Shown one piece after another: positions 1 to 8,085 of a stretch of DNA of 64,000 nucleotides. The translations under genes were made by a program, and so were the position numbers. This stretch comes from Lachnospiraceae bacterium. GTDB taxonomy: Bacteria > Bacillota > Clostridia > Lachnospirales > Lachnospiraceae. The notes under the pieces are model-generated. The model searched no databases and was not told the DNA's origin. It saw nothing but the letters and a program-made list of their open reading frames with translations. The first letter of the stretch is position 1, and every line of letters starts with the position of its first letter. The stretch is taken from positions 124,001 through 188,000 of the forward strand of contig CABJBM010000011.1 in NCBI GenBank assembly GCA_902363835.1. Reading direction: 5' to 3'.

Positions 1-1
1 A

Positions 2-445
2 CAGTTCTATGACCAGCTTCCGGAAACTACCAGGAACCAGATCGCCAGAAAGATCCAGGCTTTCCTTCCCAATGAAGAGAAATCAGTCATTGAAAAGGAA
101 GCAAAAAGCCCGATTAACCGCCTGGTAGCCCCCCTTACATTTCCCAGAAAGCCTATGAGCGGTTCCACGGATGTAGGAGATGTGAGCTGGACCATTCCTA
201 CGGTCACCGCAGTTGTTACCACTGCTCCAAACGGAACTCCCGCCCATTCCTGGCAGTGGGTCGCCACAGGTAAATCGAGCATTGCCCATAAGGGAATGAT
301 CGCCGCCGGAAAGACCATTGCAATGACTGCTCTTGATCTTTTAGAGAATCCTGAGATCATTATAAGGGCAAAAGAAGAGCATGAAAGAAACCTTGACGGC
401 AAGCCCTATGTGAGCGCTATCCCACCGGAGGTATCCCCCCGTTAA
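2..445 (+). CDS. AbgB-like M20 amidohydrolase, C-terminal part
   Basis: This frame is open from the window edge, so the N-terminus lies outside. The 147 visible residues match the C-terminal part of M20D-family amidohydrolases of the AbgB type (p-aminobenzoyl-glutamate or other N-acyl amino acid hydrolases). Visible features are GSTDVGDVSW, with the metal-site Asp, and the stretch APNGTPAHSW followed by a Lys/His-rich segment (SSIAHKGMIAAGKTIA). These enzymes are cytoplasmic and usually use two metal ions. The substrate cannot be told from this fragment. A hairpin terminator follows about 160 bp downstream. The family call is sound; the exact substrate is inferred only from AbgB-type relatives. 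Confidence 0.8.
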   Translation, partial: QFYDQLPETTRNQIARKIQAFLPNEEKSVIEKEAKSPINRLVAPLTFPRKPMSGSTDVGDVSWTIPTVTAVVTTAPNGTPAHSWQWVATGKSSIAHKGMIAAGKTIAMTALDLLENPEIIIRAKEEHERNLDGKPYVSAIPPEVSPR

Positions 446-603
446 ATTCATTGCCTAAATAAAGAAGTTTCCCATATTCACCTTAACGGAAGGTGACCCT
501 GCCATTGCCATTTCCAGTCTTATGGATCTGGTATGTGATCCCATTGTCAAAAACAGAATGACGTTGATGCTTCAAATGCACTGGTTTGCAGGTCTTACCA
601 ATA

Positions 604-653
604 ACAGCCAGCCTTTTAATCTATGCTCAGATTATAAAAGGTTGGCTGTTTTT
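604..653 (+). terminator. Rho-independent terminator
   Basis: Arms around 605-620 and 631-648 pair (CAGCCAGCCTTTTAAT with ATTATAAAAGGTTGGCTG, one mismatch and one bulge) and are followed by TTTTTAT on the plus strand. It probably ends the AbgB-like transcript. The minus-strand ORF at 658-771 runs into it from the other side, so it may act on both. Confidence 0.65.
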
Positions 654-657
654 ATAA

Positions 658-771
658 TTACAAATCCACAAAATACCTCATAAGCTCTTGCAACGATTTA
701 TAAACATCATCTTTGACAAGCAATTCTGTCCCGCTTATAAGGCAAGCAACCAGGCGATTCCTCTCATTCAT
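658..771 (-). CDS. Small ORF (37 aa) coupled to the GNAT gene
   Basis: A 37-codon ORF starting MNERNRLVACL. Its ATG overlaps the stop codon of the GNAT gene (TAATG), which suggests translational coupling in the original operon. The C-terminus is SLQELMRYFVDL. I do not recognise a family. It could be a real small protein or a decayed fragment. The overlap with the upstream stop is the only positive evidence. It lies next to the hairpin at 604-653. Confidence 0.3.
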   Translation of the reverse strand: MNERNRLVACLISGTELLVKDDVYKSLQELMRYFVDL

Positions 772-1210
772 TATTTCAGGCAAATGCGGTTCAAGTAACT
801 TCTGGTATTGTTTGTATTATTTATCCCATTTACATCATTTTGATTAAAGCTCATTAAAAAGTGAGTTCTTGACTGATCATAAATCTTAAATCCAAATTTC
901 TTATATATCTCTTGAATCGGATCAGATTTATAAGTATTAAAAAATATCGGCTTGTCTGTATCCTTGGAAAGCGATGTAATATGACTTAGGTAAAACGATT
1001 CTATCCCTTTGTTTCGAACATCTTCTATAAGCTGGAGGGATATTTCACTGATCCTGTCTGCGTGTTCATTATATGCAAAAAAACCTACCACCTTATCGTG
1101 CAGCAATATCTTTTGAAAACAAGTATATTTTTGCATTCTGTAAAAACTATCCGTGTTTATTATCACTTGTATATCTTCAATCCAGCCGCCGTTGTATTCA
1201 TCTACGTATT
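771..1210 (-). pseudogene. GNAT acetyltransferase, 3' part (split by the Mu-type element)
   Basis: This holds about 145 codons of a GNAT-family N-acetyltransferase. The reading frame runs from the element junction (KYVDEYNGGW) through a GNAT core: VVGFFAYNE (strand before the cofactor loop), RNKGIESFYL (in the acetyl-CoA binding region) and YKKFGFKIYD (C-terminal motif). The missing N-terminus lies 8.2 kb away at 9404-9511. Joining the halves across one copy of the 5-bp duplication gives KRACCKKY-VDEYNGGW in frame, about 180 residues, the usual size for this family. The substrate is unknown. The first ATG of this remaining part is internal and would give an inactive protein. Confidence 0.85.
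1206..1210. repeat. Left target-site duplication of the Mu-type element (GTATT)
   Basis: GTATT lies directly outside the element's first bases (TGTGGAGCGG) and is repeated directly outside its other end at 9404-9408. Removing the element and one copy restores the GNAT reading frame, so the 5-bp duplication is well supported. Five base pairs is the duplication length made by phage Mu transposase. Confidence 0.88.
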
Positions 1211-1222
1211 TGTGGAGCGGTG

Positions 1223-1260
1223 AGCAAAACGCAACTGACCTTCAAGCAAAACGCAACTGA
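1223..1260 (+). repeat. Left-end transposase-binding repeats (two copies)
   Basis: AGCAAAACGCAACTGA occurs at 1223-1238 and 1245-1260, 22 bp apart start to start, beginning 12 bp inside the left end. The same 16-mer lies inverted at 9231-9246 near the right end. Repeated end sites in this layout are typical of MuA-type transposase binding, so this is the probable role. Confidence 0.75.
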
Positions 1261-1375
1261 AAAGAAGAATTAAAGTAATTTTATGCACTTGTTTTTGTAT
1301 AAACAGCTCTATATTTTAAGCCTATAAAACGAGTTTAAACCGCCTTTAAAGGGTTCTTAAAGACGGTTTAAAGCC

Positions 1376-1780
1376 TTACATTTCATGTTCGCTTAGGAAG
1401 TTTGCAAGCCATTCTCTCAGGTAATCAGGAAGGGCAGTATTCACCTTTCCCATTGAAATTTCCATCATGTGTTTACCCTTTACAAATCCCTTGCCCCCAC
1501 GAGTTCTATGACCATATTCCACATGCTCCACGTATTCGGTGTTGTTGTAAACTTCAATGTAATATTCTCCATCTCTCTTTACAATATCCCCGACATTCCA
1601 ACCGTTTCTTAGATTTCCGGTTTCCCCGACTGGAGTATTTTCTTTTACCTCACCTTGGAGCTGAAACGCTAAATCAATAACCATTTTTTCAAATTCTTCT
1701 GGATAGTCCTTTTCAATGGCTTGGGTCAATGCCTTTTCCAGTTCGTCAAGTCCATCAAATGAATAATCTGTGTTGCTCAT
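1376..1780 (-). CDS. HK97-gp10-like minor tail/head-completion protein
   Basis: 134 residues, similar to the HK97 gp10 family of tailed-phage morphogenesis proteins (head-tail joining or tail completion). Supporting features are the LDELEKALTQ N-terminal helix, the conserved ENTPVGETGNLRNGW segment (a family hallmark) and VEYGHRTRGG toward the C-terminus. It lies 11 bp downstream of the capsid gene in the same direction, and is the last gene before the element's left end. In complete phages, connector genes normally sit between capsid and gp10; here they are missing, which points to a deletion. Confidence 0.82.
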   Translation of the reverse strand: MSNTDYSFDGLDELEKALTQAIEKDYPEEFEKMVIDLAFQLQGEVKENTPVGETGNLRNGWNVGDIVKRDGEYYIEVYNNTEYVEHVEYGHRTRGGKGFVKGKHMMEISMGKVNTALPDYLREWLANFLSEHEM

Positions 1781-1791
1781 AGCGTCCTCCT

Positions 1792-2622
1792 TTATGCCTG
1801 CTGTCTTGATACATAGATGGCATTTTTCTTGTTTTTCAGCACAAACGCATCAAAGTATATACGACCTTCCACAAGCCAACCGTTAATTCCCTGTGGGTTC
1901 TCATGCTGTTTATAGTCTGCCAGCTTAATAGGGGCGGTCATAGCCATTGGGTGAGTAATCAGGTAATTTACACCACTTGCAAAATAATCGGTAGGAGCTA
2001 CAATGATAGAGGTCTTATCAATCATGCCGACCGCTCCATTAATGGCAAGTTCCTGTGCTTTATCTCCTGATGATACAAAATTCTTATCCAGCTTGACACA
2101 CTTATAATAGGCTGGGGTTACAAATGCGATTCTTCCGCTTGTGGGAACTTTGGCATCAAACAAAATCATTGATGCTTCCAAGAAGGAAGAGTAAGCGTTG
2201 TCACTTGTAATAGTTTCCTGTTTTACCTGATTAACCGGAGCATTCAATACCCATTTGGAAATTCTATATTTATCAATAGTAGGGGTTACCACTTCTTTAA
2301 TCTCTCTTGCCAGTGCCTTGGCAGCACTCATTGCCATCATGGTATCAGTGGCATTTCTGCGGTCAATGCTAAAGGTAAAAGATTTATCCTGTGTAAGTTC
2401 CAGTGTCTGGACATCATTCCCAAGCTCCACAGGTGTTCCATAACGGTTACTTTCAGCATTCATATCGTAATCATTCAGCGGAACGGTTGCAACGGAATAC
2501 ACATTTACTTTATTTACTCCATCAAAATCATAATCTTTATTCACAGCACCATCAGTCAGCGATTCCTTGCTTAACTCTTCATCAATGATACTGGAAAACT
2601 TTTCAGCGTAGTTTACAGCCAT
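1792..2622 (-). CDS. Phage major capsid protein (HK97-fold type)
   Basis: 276 residues, starting MAVNYAEKFSSIIDEEL, as in many Clostridia phage major capsid proteins that lack a protease-cleaved N-terminal delta domain. The middle (DRRNATDTMMAMSAAKALAREI) and the segment ITHPMAMTAPIKLADYK fit the capsid family. The frame is uninterrupted. It follows the scaffold gene by 15 bp, the usual scaffold-capsid order. Role: it would form an icosahedral shell with the scaffold. Packaging genes are absent, so particles, if made, would be empty or depend on a helper phage (inference). Confidence 0.85.
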   Translation of the reverse strand: MAVNYAEKFSSIIDEELSKESLTDGAVNKDYDFDGVNKVNVYSVATVPLNDYDMNAESNRYGTPVELGNDVQTLELTQDKSFTFSIDRRNATDTMMAMSAAKALAREIKEVVTPTIDKYRISKWVLNAPVNQVKQETITSDNAYSSFLEASMILFDAKVPTSGRIAFVTPAYYKCVKLDKNFVSSGDKAQELAINGAVGMIDKTSIIVAPTDYFASGVNYLITHPMAMTAPIKLADYKQHENPQGINGWLVEGRIYFDAFVLKNKKNAIYVSRQQA

Positions 2623-2637
2623 AATAAATTATCCTCC

Positions 2638-3192
2638 CTATTCTTTCATTGCTTGTACAAAGGCACTTGCAAAGGGGTCTTTCATGGTATTTAAACCGTG
2701 AGCTGCTCCTCCAAGTCCTTCCGGTGTTTTTCCTTTTAGTCTCATGTTAATGCCATCAGAAACAAGCTGATTTACAATCTTTATTGTGTTATTAAGACTG
2801 TTCATTGTACCTTCTTCATCACTGTACTGAACAAGGTCAGCCACTCCAATAGGAAGTTGTGCTTCTTCCAGTCGGTTATGTACTTTTACCTTTAAATCTC
2901 TCTTAAGAATTTCGGCTTGCAGTTGCTTGATCTGATCGTCTTTCGACATACTTTGAAGCTGTTCCCGTTCCCAAGTCTTCCGATTCTCGTCAAGAACCTT
3001 TTGTAAATCCTCTTGGGTATAAGTCTTTGGTTCTTCCTGACTTGCTTCCTCATCAGCCGGAGCAGTCTCTTCCTTGGGTTCGGTAACAGGTTCTTCATCA
3101 GGTGTTTTTGTTTCATTGGTTGCCTGTGGAGCGGTAGCTTCCTCACTGGCAGATGGTTTCATTGCACCAACAATTTTTTCGATAAATCCCAT
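2638..3192 (-). CDS. Phage capsid scaffolding protein (DUF4355-like)
   Basis: The start MGFIEKIVGAMK is chosen because it has an AAAGGA-type ribosome site; the longer frame has none. 184 residues. The N-terminal third is rich in Glu, Pro and Thr, followed by a predicted coiled coil (EDLQKVLDENRKTWEREQLQ and the following Asp/Lys-rich helix), then a short globular tail with LKGKTPEGLGGAAHG. This composition and the position just before the capsid gene are typical of DUF4355-type scaffolding proteins. The upstream Mor-type gene ends only 2 bp before this start. Confidence 0.8.
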   Translation of the reverse strand: MGFIEKIVGAMKPSASEEATAPQATNETKTPDEEPVTEPKEETAPADEEASQEEPKTYTQEDLQKVLDENRKTWEREQLQSMSKDDQIKQLQAEILKRDLKVKVHNRLEEAQLPIGVADLVQYSDEEGTMNSLNNTIKIVNQLVSDGINMRLKGKTPEGLGGAAHGLNTMKDPFASAFVQAMKE

Positions 3193-3194
3193 GT

Positions 3195-3476
3195 TTAAAT
3201 CAATCCTTTCTTTTTTACAATTTCTCTTACCCATGTTTCTGTAATGTCATATTTCAAAGCCAGCTCCCTGTAGTTATGACCATCAAATTCATTCATAATA
3301 AATTGATTTCTCAATTCACGTTCCAGACTTCTGACCCTAGGAATATAAATAGATGCACCATTGTGCAACCTAACAAGGTTTTTAAACCCTTCCAGTCCGA
3401 CACATTTAATTAATGCTTGGCTCTCTTCACCAAGGAACTGTATTTTGTCCTCGGTTATCAATTCAATTATTTTCAT
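3195..3476 (-). CDS. Mor-type transcription activator (copy 2)
   Basis: 93 residues matching the Mor/C family of phage Mu middle and late activators. There is an N-terminal dimerisation part, the segment GASIYIPRVRSLERELRNQF, and a C-terminal helix-turn-helix (YRELALKYDITETWVREIVK). In Mu-like phages Mor switches on middle or late genes. Here it lies directly upstream of scaffold and capsid, so it may activate them. It is a paralogue of the gene at 3573-3863, sharing the GTSIY/GASIY block and the HTH. The two upstream regions also share an AAGCACTTTATATT-like stretch. Confidence 0.78.
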   Translation of the reverse strand: MKIIELITEDKIQFLGEESQALIKCVGLEGFKNLVRLHNGASIYIPRVRSLERELRNQFIMNEFDGHNYRELALKYDITETWVREIVKKKGLI

Positions 3477-3572
3477 GCTATCACCTCATGTTTAAGGGTA
3501 GCACTTTCTTTAAGCACTTTATATTAAAGTAGTTAAAGAAACAGATTTTTAAAACAGATTAAATCATGCCAA

Positions 3573-3863
3573 CTATGATTCATGTTTTGCATTGAATTGC
3601 TTTTTTATCATCTCATTAACCCATACCATGGTTATTCCGTATTTAGTAGCTAATTGTTTATTGGATAAGCCATTTTCATAATCTTTTATAAGATGCAAAT
3701 TTCTAGCTTCCCTTTCAAAAGCGTTTGGTTTTGCAATATAAATACTTGTTCCTGCAAAGCGCTTAATAAGTTTGTCATAGCATTCTATCCCAACACAATC
3801 GAGAATTTCCTTCTGGTCTTCGCCTACCTGTTCAATAACGGATAATATTAATTCTTTTTCCAT
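3573..3863 (-). CDS. Mor-type transcription activator (copy 1)
   Basis: 96 residues, paralogous to the next gene downstream. It has the same order: N-terminal helices, FAGTSIYIAKPNAFEREARN, and a C-terminal helix-turn-helix LSNKQLATKYGITMVWVNEM. This is the Mor/C activator architecture of transposable phages. A hairpin terminator at 3922-3966 separates it from the regulator gene upstream, so this gene probably starts its own transcript, with the virion genes behind it. Two tandem Mor genes are unusual; one could be a delayed activator of the other (inference). Confidence 0.78.
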   Translation of the reverse strand: MEKELILSVIEQVGEDQKEILDCVGIECYDKLIKRFAGTSIYIAKPNAFEREARNLHLIKDYENGLSNKQLATKYGITMVWVNEMIKKQFNAKHES

Positions 3864-3921
3864 TGCTCAGCACCTCTTTCTATATGTAGCATAGCATTTC
3901 CTTAAACAACTTTTACAGAAA

Positions 3922-3966
3922 AAGCACTTTATATTTTGACTTTTGTGTCAGAATATAAAGTGCTTC
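3922..3966 (-). terminator. Terminator after the second HTH regulator
   Basis: Long near-perfect arms (AAGCACTTTATATTCTGAC paired with GTCAAAATATAAAGTGCTT in the minus-strand RNA) are followed by TTTTTCTG. It lies just past the stop codon of the gene ending at 3975, and separates the early and regulator block from the Mor and virion block. Confidence 0.75.
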
Positions 3967-3974
3967 TGAAATGC

Positions 3975-4715
3975 TCAATTCATGGCTTCCATAAATAAAT
4001 TAACTGCTGTCTTAAATCCGGCAATAAATCCATTCTTAGATAAAAGTGATTGTTGTTTTCCAAGTTCTTCATCATACCGAAACATGATTTCTTTCGTCTC
4101 TTTGTCATTTCCCATCTTTTCTTCGATTTGCTTATAGAGAAGATGCAGCTCCTCATATATAATACTTTGTTCCCCTGTCATTCTTCCTATATTAGAATTG
4201 TTATCCAAAATAGAATGCAAGTCAGCAATGTACTTGTTACCGTTTTCAGTGCAATCCATTTCCTCAAAAGGGGAAATGTACTTTTCACTTTTCCGTTTAA
4301 AGAAACGAGCTTCTTTTATATTTTCGACATAGGCAAGATAGAAGCTTTCCTTTACCTTTTGGAGTGAACTTTCCATATTCTCATATGTAGAACAGTCAAC
4401 ACCCTGTATCAGGTCTTCCGGAAGTCCGCATTCTCTCAAATGGCTTGTAGCTGCTTCTTTATACACCTTATTCATCATTGGAATTGTTGGCGGTTCTGTT
4501 TCAAATATTGCAGAGCCTTCTCCTTTTAATAGCCAAGAAAATGAGCATTTGAATTCAAATGATATTAATTTCAAAAGCATTTCTGTCGGTTGTTCTCTAT
4601 CTGCTTCAACTCTGCTGATATAAGAGCCAGATACAAAAACCTTATTCCCAAATTCTTTTTGTGTAAAATGCAATTCTGTTCTAACTGCTTTAATTCTCTT
4701 TCCAACTGTATTCAT
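3975..4715 (-). CDS. XRE-family helix-turn-helix regulator
   Basis: The start MNTVGKRIKAVRTEL was chosen because AGGAGG lies 7 bp upstream; the frame is open further 5' but without a ribosome site. 246 residues. The N-terminal HTH_3 domain (residues about 1-65) reads TQKEFGNKVFVSGSYISRVE, followed by SFSWLLKGEGSAIFE, a phrase common after XRE domains in Clostridia repressors. The C-terminal 170 residues are helical with no recognisable peptidase (LexA-type) site. It sits downstream of the transposition genes and could control late functions. The role is inferred from family and position. Confidence 0.75.
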   Translation of the reverse strand: MNTVGKRIKAVRTELHFTQKEFGNKVFVSGSYISRVEADREQPTEMLLKLISFEFKCSFSWLLKGEGSAIFETEPPTIPMMNKVYKEAATSHLRECGLPEDLIQGVDCSTYENMESSLQKVKESFYLAYVENIKEARFFKRKSEKYISPFEEMDCTENGNKYIADLHSILDNNSNIGRMTGEQSIIYEELHLLYKQIEEKMGNDKETKEIMFRYDEELGKQQSLLSKNGFIAGFKTAVNLFMEAMN

Positions 4716-4838
4716 TCGGTTACCTCCTATAATTTGCTTTATATGCCATTTAAAAACCTGTAAAACCCTTTTAAAATCGTTTAAATAATCAACCTCATAG
4801 AAATATGCCATAACTACTCAAAAGTGAATATATGGCGG

Positions 4839-5042
4839 TTAGGCGGTTGCTTCCATAATCTCTTGATAGATGGCTCCCTTTTCCCAATAGAAATGTACCC
4901 AGCCATCAGGAAAGACAAGTTTAAAGTTAATCGGTGACAACCTTACCGTTTCATATCCGTTAGAACGATACTCTTCCATGAGCCTAGTCACAGCAGTATG
5001 AGCTGTCAGAACGTCATAATGTACCTTGATAAGATCCCTCAT
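4839..5042 (-). CDS. Small protein of the Mu-type element (67 aa)
   Basis: 67 residues, MRDLIKVHYDVLTAH at the N-terminus and FPDGWVHFYWEKGAIYQEI near the end. I do not recognise a family. It lies between the transposition genes and the XRE regulator, in the same direction, with a GGAG-like ribosome site. In phage Mu this segment holds small semi-essential early genes (kil, gam and others), but there is no sequence basis for equating it with any of them. Confidence 0.5.
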   Translation of the reverse strand: MRDLIKVHYDVLTAHTAVTRLMEEYRSNGYETVRLSPINFKLVFPDGWVHFYWEKGAIYQEIMEATA

Positions 5043-5085
5043 TGAAAACTCCTTTCAAACTCTGGTTGAAATACAAGTGATAATC

Positions 5086-5124
5086 TGATACACTATCAAG
5101 GAATGGTAGTTTGACAGTGTATCA
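5086..5124. repeat. Inverted repeat TGATACACT...AGTGTATCA
   Basis: Perfect 9-bp arms at 5086-5094 and 5116-5124, with partial extension inward (ATCAA / TTTGAC). It lies in the 112-bp gap between the two small genes. It may be a regulator operator or an RNA hairpin. A second, compact hairpin (AGCCAGCT/AGCTGGCT, 5135-5156) overlaps the end of the upstream gene. Confidence 0.5.
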
Positions 5125-5154
5125 AATCTTGGGTAGCCAGCTCTGCAAAGCTGG

Positions 5155-5370
5155 CTATTCTTCTATTCCAAGACCGATTTGCGCAGGTTCGCTAAATGTT
5201 CTCGCAATTGCTTGTGCTGTAAAATAGGCAGTGTCATAAGTCATTGGCGAATGTTCTAATCTTTTATGCACTAATCCTACGATTGGAATTTCTAAGAAAA
5301 CATCAATATTAAAACGTTCCCTTTCTTTTAAATCTCGGTTAATCATTATATTTACATGGTATTTTTTCAT
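5155..5370 (-). CDS. Small protein of the Mu-type element (71 aa)
   Basis: 71 residues, MKKYHVNIMINRDLKERE at the N-terminus. It begins 4 bp after the stop of the MuB-type ATPase, so it is almost certainly co-transcribed and possibly translationally coupled. It has no recognised domain and no membrane segment. Its position suggests an accessory role in transposition or early functions, but nothing in the sequence shows what. Confidence 0.5.
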   Translation of the reverse strand: MKKYHVNIMINRDLKERERFNIDVFLEIPIVGLVHKRLEHSPMTYDTAYFTAQAIARTFSEPAQIGLGIEE

Positions 5371-5374
5371 TGGC

Positions 5375-6268
5375 TCAACCTCCGAATAATTGTTTTTTTG
5401 TAGCTCTTAAATCTTTTAAGGTTACCGTTCTGCCCATTTCATCCGCATATTCTGATGCTATCTCTAAGATTTTTATTGCAGTTCTAAGGCTTTCTTCACT
5501 GGATAGCTCCAGCATGAAGCCAAGGCATTCATCATTTAGTGTCGGGAAAATGCTGTTCAATTCCTCGACCGTATAATCATTGAAGACACGCTTACGGACG
5601 ATAATTCTTGTCCGTATCTGGTCAAATTCATAGCCATGCTTACTTGTGAGCATCTGGTTGTAAATCTTGTCATTTCCAGATAGGACAATGCCGACTTTGG
5701 CTTGGTCATTCAAGTTTCTTATTGCCTGTAATGCATTCAAGGTCAGATGATCCGCTTCATCAATAATAATCAGGCGGTTTGTATCACTTAACTGCTCTAT
5801 CAGTTCTTTCATTAATGCCGAGCGTGAATAAGTGACCTTTTTACCCAACTTTTCCACTATAAGCGAAAGAATAGCAGTGGCAGAGGAAGCACAGGAATTA
5901 GCTGTCACCATAATGACACCGGGGTTATTTTTACAATAGTATTCTAAGGCGGTTGTCTTTCCGGCTCCTGCAGCTCCGCATACAAGCGTAATATCATTTT
6001 TTATGTGTGCGTGTGAGCATGTAAACAAGACTTCTTTTGTATTATATAAATCCTTGTAAAATTGCGAGGTTTGAAAACCGTTTAAACGCTCTTTACTAAC
6101 TGATAAATATTGAATGATGGTATTTTCTACCTTGTCATTATTTCCGGTATATGAATTATCCAAATACTGTGAAATAACCGAGGTGGAAAGACCTGTTTCT
6201 TTTGAAATCTGCCGTTGTGATTTTCCCGACTCCTTCATAAAAGTACTTAACATATTTCTTACATCCAT
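5375..6268 (-). CDS. MuB-type AAA+ ATPase, transposition target selector
   Basis: 297 residues. The N-terminal HTH (about 18-36, SQRQISKETGLSTSVISQYL) is followed by an AAA_22-type ATPase: Walker A CGAAGAGKTT (97-106), Walker B LIIIDEADH (167-175) and a sensor-like segment VGIVLSGND. This order (HTH then ATPase, about 300 residues) is that of Mu B. MuB binds target DNA in an ATP-dependent way, stimulates MuA, and gives target immunity. The gene lies 4 bp downstream of the MuA-type transposase, as in Mu. The C-terminal helical part (VEELNSIFPTLNDECL) corresponds to the MuB C-terminal region. Confidence 0.9.
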   Translation of the reverse strand: MDVRNMLSTFMKESGKSQRQISKETGLSTSVISQYLDNSYTGNNDKVENTIIQYLSVSKERLNGFQTSQFYKDLYNTKEVLFTCSHAHIKNDITLVCGAAGAGKTTALEYYCKNNPGVIMVTANSCASSATAILSLIVEKLGKKVTYSRSALMKELIEQLSDTNRLIIIDEADHLTLNALQAIRNLNDQAKVGIVLSGNDKIYNQMLTSKHGYEFDQIRTRIIVRKRVFNDYTVEELNSIFPTLNDECLGFMLELSSEESLRTAIKILEIASEYADEMGRTVTLKDLRATKKQLFGG

Positions 6269-6272
6269 AATC

Positions 6273-8072
6273 TCAACCTCCTATTGCTTTTTTATATTTC
6301 GCCATAAGGGAAGCACTCACGCTTTCCTCTTCTGGAGTCCGTTTTGATTCCACCGAAGCATTTAAAATTCTGCTGTTTTCCGTCATTTTGGGATTAACAC
6401 TGTCTACAACCTTCATATCAGGGTTTTCCTCATACCGTTTTTCAGTCAACTGGTTTCTTGCTATAATCTGCATGGCATCCAGTTCCCTGACAGGCTTATA
6501 TTTTTCAACCAGCTTCTTGGCATTCTTGATTTCCTTTTGTGCTTCTCTCATTTGTTCCTGTGTCGTATGACGGAACGGAGTTCTTACTTTAGCCATTGCC
6601 TTGCAAATTGCCCTCATATCCATATCAAAGATATTCAGCTCGTCCATGTTGTAAGGGTCTGCATTAATTATGACTTTTTCTCCAACATGAGCCAGAAGCT
6701 CCGTATTGTAATACATTCGGTTCTGATACCTAATACCATTTTTATCAACGGTTCTTTCATCGAAAGTTCCGCAAAGAATACGGAGAATTGACTTATCCAT
6801 AACCTCTTTCTTGGTATGTAGATTTTCAAAGTACACCTGTTCCGGACATTTATTGTCCATGTCGATTCCCTCGCTGGCTGTATGATTGTATTCTTCGAAA
6901 TAGCCTTTTAGCAATTCTGTGAATTCCTCCATTGTTGGAGCAATGGGAGCCAGTTTATCAAACATGACACGCATATTTTCTGGTCTTTGTTTTGCATCTT
7001 TTCCTAAATAAGTAGGGAGGAACTTACAAAGCCTGTCTTCAAAAGTTCCAAAGAACCGTTCTACCGTTTTTGCCTGTCCATGGTATGGACTAGCATATAT
7101 GGTTCCGATTCCCAATTGTTTTACTAAGGAAATAGGAAAATCTGCATTAAATGATTTCTCCCTGTAATCCTTTCCATTATCAAAATAGACTTCGTTTGGG
7201 ACTCCATGCCCTTCCATGCCTAAGCGTAAACATTGTTTAACGACAGTGGCATCTGCTGATTTATCCCTTACAATAAATGATATTACCTTGTTAGAACGTG
7301 CATCAAAGAATACGGTGAGCCAAGGTCTGAATACCCTGCCCCGATTATTAATAACTGCGGCATCAACCAAATGGTGGTCAGAAAACCAGATATCATTGGA
7401 ATTGATGTCAAGCCTGCTTCTTTCCATAGACGGAAGATTATCACGAAAAGCCTTTTCTCCTTCCCGGTAATAAATCATGACCAGTTTTGGAATGGTAGCT
7501 ATTTTTCGTTCAAATACCGATACAGACGGAATATCATTATATACTTCTTGGGTCTTTTCCCAACAGCGTTGTACTGTCCTTTTCTGCAATGTCATATACA
7601 GGGCATAGAAGTAATTCCATGCATCATCAGATATATTTATCTGTCCTCGGTTGTAACCGCCCCTTTTGTCTATCAGGTCAGCCACATCACCAGCTTTGTA
7701 TTTGCGTTGCCATCTGAAAAGCTGTGTCTTTGTAATCATGTCATCAGGATTATTCTGATTAAAGGTCTTCACGAATTCATCAGGAGATAATTGCGACTTC
7801 CTATAATTTTCAACAATCAATGCCTTGAAATTGGCTTCTTCTCGCTGTCTTCCTGAAAATTGTGTAATCTCTTTATATGTGATTTCTTCCTGAATGTTGT
7901 TATATCTGTTCTGTGCTTCCTGCGGAAGACTTTCCAGAGCGATTTCTATTTGAATACCGCCCCTTCCTTTTCCTTTAATATGGCGATACTCATAGTTTTC
8001 TATATTTAATTGTATCGCTCTTTCAGTTTTTCTCAGTAGTTTTGCTACTTCCTTAACCTTTAACCATATCAA
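6273..8072 (-). CDS. MuA-type DDE transposase
   Basis: 599 residues, close to Mu A (663). The N-terminal winged-helix part (about 1-35, WLKVKEVAKLLRKTERAI) and a second HTH (about 95-125, ITKTQLFRWQRKY) would bind the end repeats. The RNase H-fold catalytic core shows Asp232 (SDHHLVDAA), Asp298 (VYFDNGKDY) and Glu338 (KTVERFFGTFE), the spacing expected for a Mu/retroviral-integrase-type DDE triad. The C-terminal beta-barrel (NRMYYNTELLAHVGEKVI) matches the Mu transposase C-terminal family. The 5-bp target duplication found for this element agrees with this enzyme. No frameshift or missing catalytic residue is seen. Confidence 0.93.
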   Translation of the reverse strand: MIWLKVKEVAKLLRKTERAIQLNIENYEYRHIKGKGRGGIQIEIALESLPQEAQNRYNNIQEEITYKEITQFSGRQREEANFKALIVENYRKSQLSPDEFVKTFNQNNPDDMITKTQLFRWQRKYKAGDVADLIDKRGGYNRGQINISDDAWNYFYALYMTLQKRTVQRCWEKTQEVYNDIPSVSVFERKIATIPKLVMIYYREGEKAFRDNLPSMERSRLDINSNDIWFSDHHLVDAAVINNRGRVFRPWLTVFFDARSNKVISFIVRDKSADATVVKQCLRLGMEGHGVPNEVYFDNGKDYREKSFNADFPISLVKQLGIGTIYASPYHGQAKTVERFFGTFEDRLCKFLPTYLGKDAKQRPENMRVMFDKLAPIAPTMEEFTELLKGYFEEYNHTASEGIDMDNKCPEQVYFENLHTKKEVMDKSILRILCGTFDERTVDKNGIRYQNRMYYNTELLAHVGEKVIINADPYNMDELNIFDMDMRAICKAMAKVRTPFRHTTQEQMREAQKEIKNAKKLVEKYKPVRELDAMQIIARNQLTEKRYEENPDMKVVDSVNPKMTENSRILNASVESKRTPEEESVSASLMAKYKKAIGG

Positions 8073-8085
8073 AGGATTTCACCGC

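Noticed and set aside
465..660. Open plus-strand frame reading KKFPIFTLTEGDPAIAISSL... after the AbgB stop
   Set aside because: No start codon with a ribosome site, runs through the terminator, and I recognise no family. It may be a relic but cannot be supported.
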